A stretch of 64,000 nt of DNA, from NCBI RefSeq assembly GCF_018131185.1, contig NZ_JAFCJE010000003.1:62001-126000 (forward strand). The letters run 5' to 3'. Position numbers and translations under genes: made by a program. This DNA is from Bradyrhizobium diazoefficiens. GTDB taxonomy: Bacteria > Pseudomonadota > Alphaproteobacteria > Rhizobiales > Xanthobacteraceae. Positions 61,000 to 64,000 of the stretch are shown piece after piece (the first letter of the stretch is position 1; each line of letters opens with the position of its first letter). The notes beneath the pieces were generated by a model. The model saw nothing but the letters and a program-made list of their open reading frames with translations. It was not told the DNA's origin and searched no databases.

Positions 61000-63153
61000 G
61001 TGCAGAGGGCGCAACGCAATTCGCTAAGACTGTTGCAGTGGATGATGGCGGCATCCCTGGCGCTGCCGATTGCTCTGTTCGCCATTGCCGCAACGATCTC
61101 CTACACATCGACCCGCGACATCGCCGACCGGGAAATCGAGCGCACGCTCGACGTCGTGCATGAGCACGCACTCAAGGTGTTCGAGACCATCGACCGCAGC
61201 CTTGCCGAGCTCAACGAAGTGGTCCGCGGCCTTTCCGACGACACCATCCGCGCGCGCGAGCCGGCGCTGCACCGCCGCCTGAAGCGGCTGACCGATTCGC
61301 TGCCGCAGCTCAAATCGGCCTGGATCTTCGATGCGGACGGAAAAGCGCTGGTCAACAGCCTCGTCTCACCGCCGCCGGCGTTGGGCTTTGCGGACCGCGA
61401 TTATTTCTACGCTCATGTAGACCAGAGCATCGGCACGTTCATCGGCAGCGCCCTGACGCCGCGTCCGCCCTATCAGGGCGCGCGCTTCTTCGGGGTGAGC
61501 CGCCGCCGCGACTCCGACGACGGCAGCTTCATCGGGGTGATCCAGGCCTCGGTCCTCCCCGAATATTTCGACAGTTTCTATGCGCGCATTGGCACGGATA
61601 CCGGCAGCTTCTTCGCGATGGGACGCACCGACGGCGGGATGCTTGCGCATTTCCCGCGGCTCGACCGCGACCTTCGGCTCGATCCGACCGGAGCGGTCGG
61701 CCGGGAAATCGCGGCGCGGCCCGAGCATGGCCTCATCACCGTCGCCTGGCCGTCGGACGGGATCGAGCGCCGCATCGGCTACCGGCGCGTCTCGGAATAC
61801 CCGATCTATGTCAGCGCCGGGCTCGATACCTCGGCGATCCGCGCGCGCTGGCTCGCCACCATCGGCCAGCATCTGGTGTTCGGCATTCCCGCCACCGCAC
61901 TTCTGTTTCTGCTGCTGGCGCTGGCATTGCGGCGTACCCAGCACCTTCAGGCCGAAGCCGCAAGGCGGCGCGAGGCCGAGGAGGCCCTCAAGCATAGCCA
62001 GCGCCTGGAGGCGCTCGGACAGCTCACCGGCGGCGTCGCGCACGATTTCAACAATCTGCTGACGGTGATCCGCGCCTCGGTCGACCTGTTGAACCGGCCA
62101 CAACTGACGGAGGAGCGGCGCCAGCGCTACATCACCGCCATTGCAGACGCCGTCGCCCGCGCGGCCAAGCTGACCTCGCAGCTGCTCGCCTTTGCGCGGC
62201 GCCAGACCCTGAAGCCGGAGGTGTTCGACGTCGGCGAACGGATGCAGGCGCTGCACGACATGCTTGCGCCCCTGCTGGGGCCGGCGATCGAGATCGCCAT
62301 GCGCCTGCCGACGGAGCCTTGCCTCGTCCGTGCCGACGCCGGCCAGTTCGAGACGGCGCTGATCAACATGGCGACCAACGCGCGCGATGCCATGCAGGGC
62401 AAGGGCAGAATCACCTTCCAGGTCGGGCCCGCGACGACGGTTCCGGACACGCTGGCCGGTGCCTCGGGCAGCCGGATCCCGGGACACCATGGCTTCGTCA
62501 GCGTGACCGTCAGCGACACCGGCATTGGCATTCCCGCCGCCCGGCTCGAACGCATCTTCGAACCGTTCTTCACCACCAAGCAGGTCGGCCACGGCACCGG
62601 CCTCGGCCTGTCCCAGGTGTTCGGCTTCGCCCGGCAATCCGGCGGCGAGGTGACGGTCAAGAGCGAGGTGGGGCACGGCAGCACCTTCTCGCTCTATCTG
62701 CCGCGCGTGGCGCCGGACCTGCTGCCGCAGCGCCAGGCGCCCAACACGGCACCGGCGGTGACCGGCAGCGGCATGTCGGTGCTGGTGGTCGAGGACAATA
62801 TCGAGCTCGCCAATTTCGCCGCCGATGGTCTCACCGAGCTCGGCTACAGCATCACGCTGGTCGACAATGCCACCGACGCGCTCGCCGAGCTCGTCGTCGA
62901 CGCCGATCGCTTCGACGTCGTGTTCTCGGACGTCGTCATGCCCGGGATGACCGGGCTCGATCTGGCGCAGGCCATCCGCGACCGCAGCATCGAGGTGCCG
63001 GTCGTGCTGACCACGGGCTACAGCCAGGCGCTGTCACAGGATGGCGTGGCCGGCTTCGATCTCGTGCAAAAGCCCTATTCGATCGAGGAATTGTCGCGCA
63101 TTCTGCATCGGGCGGCCCGCATCCGGCGCGTCCGGGATGGCGCGGCCGAGTGA
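61000..63153 (+). CDS. Hybrid sensor histidine kinase with C-terminal receiver
   Basis: The 717-residue protein has TM1 at about residues 12-32, a periplasmic Cache-like sensor region, TM2 at about 288-310, a HisKA/H-box with His348 in GGVAHDFNNLL, and an ATPase domain (NMATNARDAM, DTGIGIPAARLERIFEPFFTTK, GTGLGLSQVFG). The receiver carries Asp644 in FSDVVMPGMTG and KPYS. The start is GTG at 61000 after GGAG. The signal and downstream partner are unknown. No separate regulator gene is adjacent. Confidence 0.93.
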   Translation: MQRAQRNSLRLLQWMMAASLALPIALFAIAATISYTSTRDIADREIERTLDVVHEHALKVFETIDRSLAELNEVVRGLSDDTIRAREPALHRRLKRLTDSLPQLKSAWIFDADGKALVNSLVSPPPALGFADRDYFYAHVDQSIGTFIGSALTPRPPYQGARFFGVSRRRDSDDGSFIGVIQASVLPEYFDSFYARIGTDTGSFFAMGRTDGGMLAHFPRLDRDLRLDPTGAVGREIAARPEHGLITVAWPSDGIERRIGYRRVSEYPIYVSAGLDTSAIRARWLATIGQHLVFGIPATALLFLLLALALRRTQHLQAEAARRREAEEALKHSQRLEALGQLTGGVAHDFNNLLTVIRASVDLLNRPQLTEERRQRYITAIADAVARAAKLTSQLLAFARRQTLKPEVFDVGERMQALHDMLAPLLGPAIEIAMRLPTEPCLVRADAGQFETALINMATNARDAMQGKGRITFQVGPATTVPDTLAGASGSRIPGHHGFVSVTVSDTGIGIPAARLERIFEPFFTTKQVGHGTGLGLSQVFGFARQSGGEVTVKSEVGHGSTFSLYLPRVAPDLLPQRQAPNTAPAVTGSGMSVLVVEDNIELANFAADGLTELGYSITLVDNATDALAELVVDADRFDVVFSDVVMPGMTGLDLAQAIRDRSIEVPVVLTTGYSQALSQDGVAGFDLVQKPYSIEELSRILHRAARIRRVRDGAAE

Positions 63154-63206
63154 TCCGGCGATCGGAACAGATGGGAACCGTTTGATTTCCCTTGCGTTGT
63201 CCGCTC

Positions 63207-64000
63207 ATGAACAAGCGGGCCGCAAAGCGCGAACAGATCGAGAAGCCGCCCATTATCGAGATCAAAGGCGAGAACGGCGATGACGTGGCAGCGCCGCCTC
63301 CGGAGCTGCTCGAGCCCGATCCCGAACTGTCACCCGAGGAGGCCGAGCAGGTCCGCAAGGATTACCTGCTGACGCGTTTCTGGATCAGCGCACGCGGCTT
63401 CTGGGGACGAAGGGGCGACCGCCTCGCCTGGCCGCTCACGATCGGCCTCGGCCTGCTGATCGTCCTGACCGTCGGCTTCCAATACGGCATCAATGTCTGG
63501 AATCGCGCGATCTTCGACGCCATCGAGCAGCGCAACGCGGCCAGCGTCTTCCATCTCACCGCAATGTTCTTTCCGCTTGCGATCGGCAGCATCGTGCTCG
63601 CCGTCGCACAGGTGTTCGCGCGCATGGGCATCCAGCGGCGCTGGCGCGCCTGGCTCACGGCGAGCGTGCTGACGCGGTGGCTCGCGAATGGACGCTACTA
63701 TCAGCTCAACCTCGTCGGCGGCGATCACGGGAATCCCGAATACCGGATCGCCGAGGATCTGCGCATCGCGACCGACTCCCCCGTCGATTTCGTCGCCGGC
63801 GTGACGGCCGCGCTGCTGTCGGCTGCGACCTTCATCGTCGTGCTCTGGACCATCGGCGGTGCGCTGACCGTGACGCTCGGCGGCTCCAGCATCACCATTC
63901 CCGGCTTCCTCGTGATCGCCGCGATGCTCTATGCCGCGATCGCCTCGGGCTCCATCCTGGTGATCGGCCGGCGCTTCGTGCAGGTCTCCGAGAACAAGAA
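63207..64000 (+). CDS. ABC transporter ATP-binding/permease, SbmA/BacA-like transmembrane type (5' part)
   Basis: The frame opens with ATG at 63207 and runs off the right edge; about 264 residues are visible. After a charged N-terminus come FWISARGFWGRRGDRLAWPLTIGLGLLIVLTVGFQYGINVWNRAIFDAIEQRN and later WRAWLTASVLTRWLANGRYYQLN and GNPEYRIAEDLRIATDSPVDF. These match the SbmA/BacA-like ABC transporter membrane domain found in YddA/ABCD-type proteins. The ATPase domain lies beyond the window. It lies 53 bases after the hybrid kinase. Confidence 0.85.
   Translation, partial: MNKRAAKREQIEKPPIIEIKGENGDDVAAPPPELLEPDPELSPEEAEQVRKDYLLTRFWISARGFWGRRGDRLAWPLTIGLGLLIVLTVGFQYGINVWNRAIFDAIEQRNAASVFHLTAMFFPLAIGSIVLAVAQVFARMGIQRRWRAWLTASVLTRWLANGRYYQLNLVGGDHGNPEYRIAEDLRIATDSPVDFVAGVTAALLSAATFIVVLWTIGGALTVTLGGSSITIPGFLVIAAMLYAAIASGSILVIGRRFVQVSENK

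Overview
The window looks like core chromosome of a high-GC alphaproteobacterium of the Bradyrhizobium group (Nitrobacteraceae). I infer this from the protein types (LDH-like malate dehydrogenase next to sucC, a ccmABCDG cluster, DUF2794, DUF2336 and DUF6455 proteins, a heme-type sdhCDAB operon), frequent GTG/TTG starts, and many short palindromic intergenic repeats of the kind common in that genus. There is no phage, plasmid, CRISPR, complete insertion sequence, rRNA or recognisable tRNA. Both ends cut genes: sucC on the left, and an ABC transporter of the SbmA/BacA-like class on the right.

Layout. 1-3.6 kb (minus): thpR, zapE, mdh and the start of sucC. 3.8-9.5 kb: a GDSL esterase divergent from an ABC ATPase/permease pair, then a Bax-inhibitor-1 family membrane protein and a GNAT acetyltransferase. 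9.6-14.3 kb (minus): DUF2794, DUF1223 and aconitase acnA. 14.5-17.7 kb (plus): ccmA, ccmB, ccmC, ccmD and ccmG for heme export and cytochrome c maturation. 17.8-25.1 kb: an unknown protein, yciB and ftsY, a pseudouridine synthase, a DUF2336 protein, mtaB and dapF. 25.4-28.2 kb: two secreted proteins (GyrI-like with a Pro/Ala/Ser linker, and SIMPL) and an MBL-fold hydrolase. 28.3-33.1 kb: ffh, rpsP, rimM, a DUF4304 gene, trmD and rplS. 33.3-38.2 kb: leuC and leuD separated by small secreted proteins and a zinc peptidase. 38.3-46.7 kb: a glycosyltransferase, DUF6455, a soluble triple-PAS chemoreceptor, an AraC regulator, a CoA-ester lyase, carbonic anhydrase and asd. 46.9-52.9 kb: a small secreted protein, a hexapeptide acetyltransferase, leuB, an MFS transporter, and a molybdopterin oxidoreductase/cytochrome b/fasciclin group. 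53.4-56.8 kb: an SDR, malonyl-CoA synthase and a TauE/SafE exporter. 57.3-60.8 kb: sdhCDAB. 61-64 kb: a hybrid histidine kinase and the truncated ABC transporter.

How the genes fit together. Three parts of the TCA cycle are here (mdh-sucC, acnA, sdhCDAB), and two of their promoters carry a similar TGGYATACCA palindrome. Leucine synthesis (leuC, leuD, leuB) and the aspartate/diaminopimelate route (asd, dapF) are present but scattered. Both SRP GTPases (Ffh and its receptor FtsY) are encoded, as are several tRNA or rRNA modification and ribosome maturation factors (mtaB, trmD, rimM, an RluA-type enzyme).

I found no clear new multi-gene system. The points most worth checking are a DUF4304 gene of lower GC inside the ffh-trmD-rplS cluster, the shared TCA-cycle palindrome, a strong plus-strand terminator with no gene in front of it (possible small RNA near 10.3 kb), palindromic repeats sitting inside the sdh and ccm operons, and a TAT-plus-lipobox molybdoenzyme grouped with cytochrome b and fasciclin genes.
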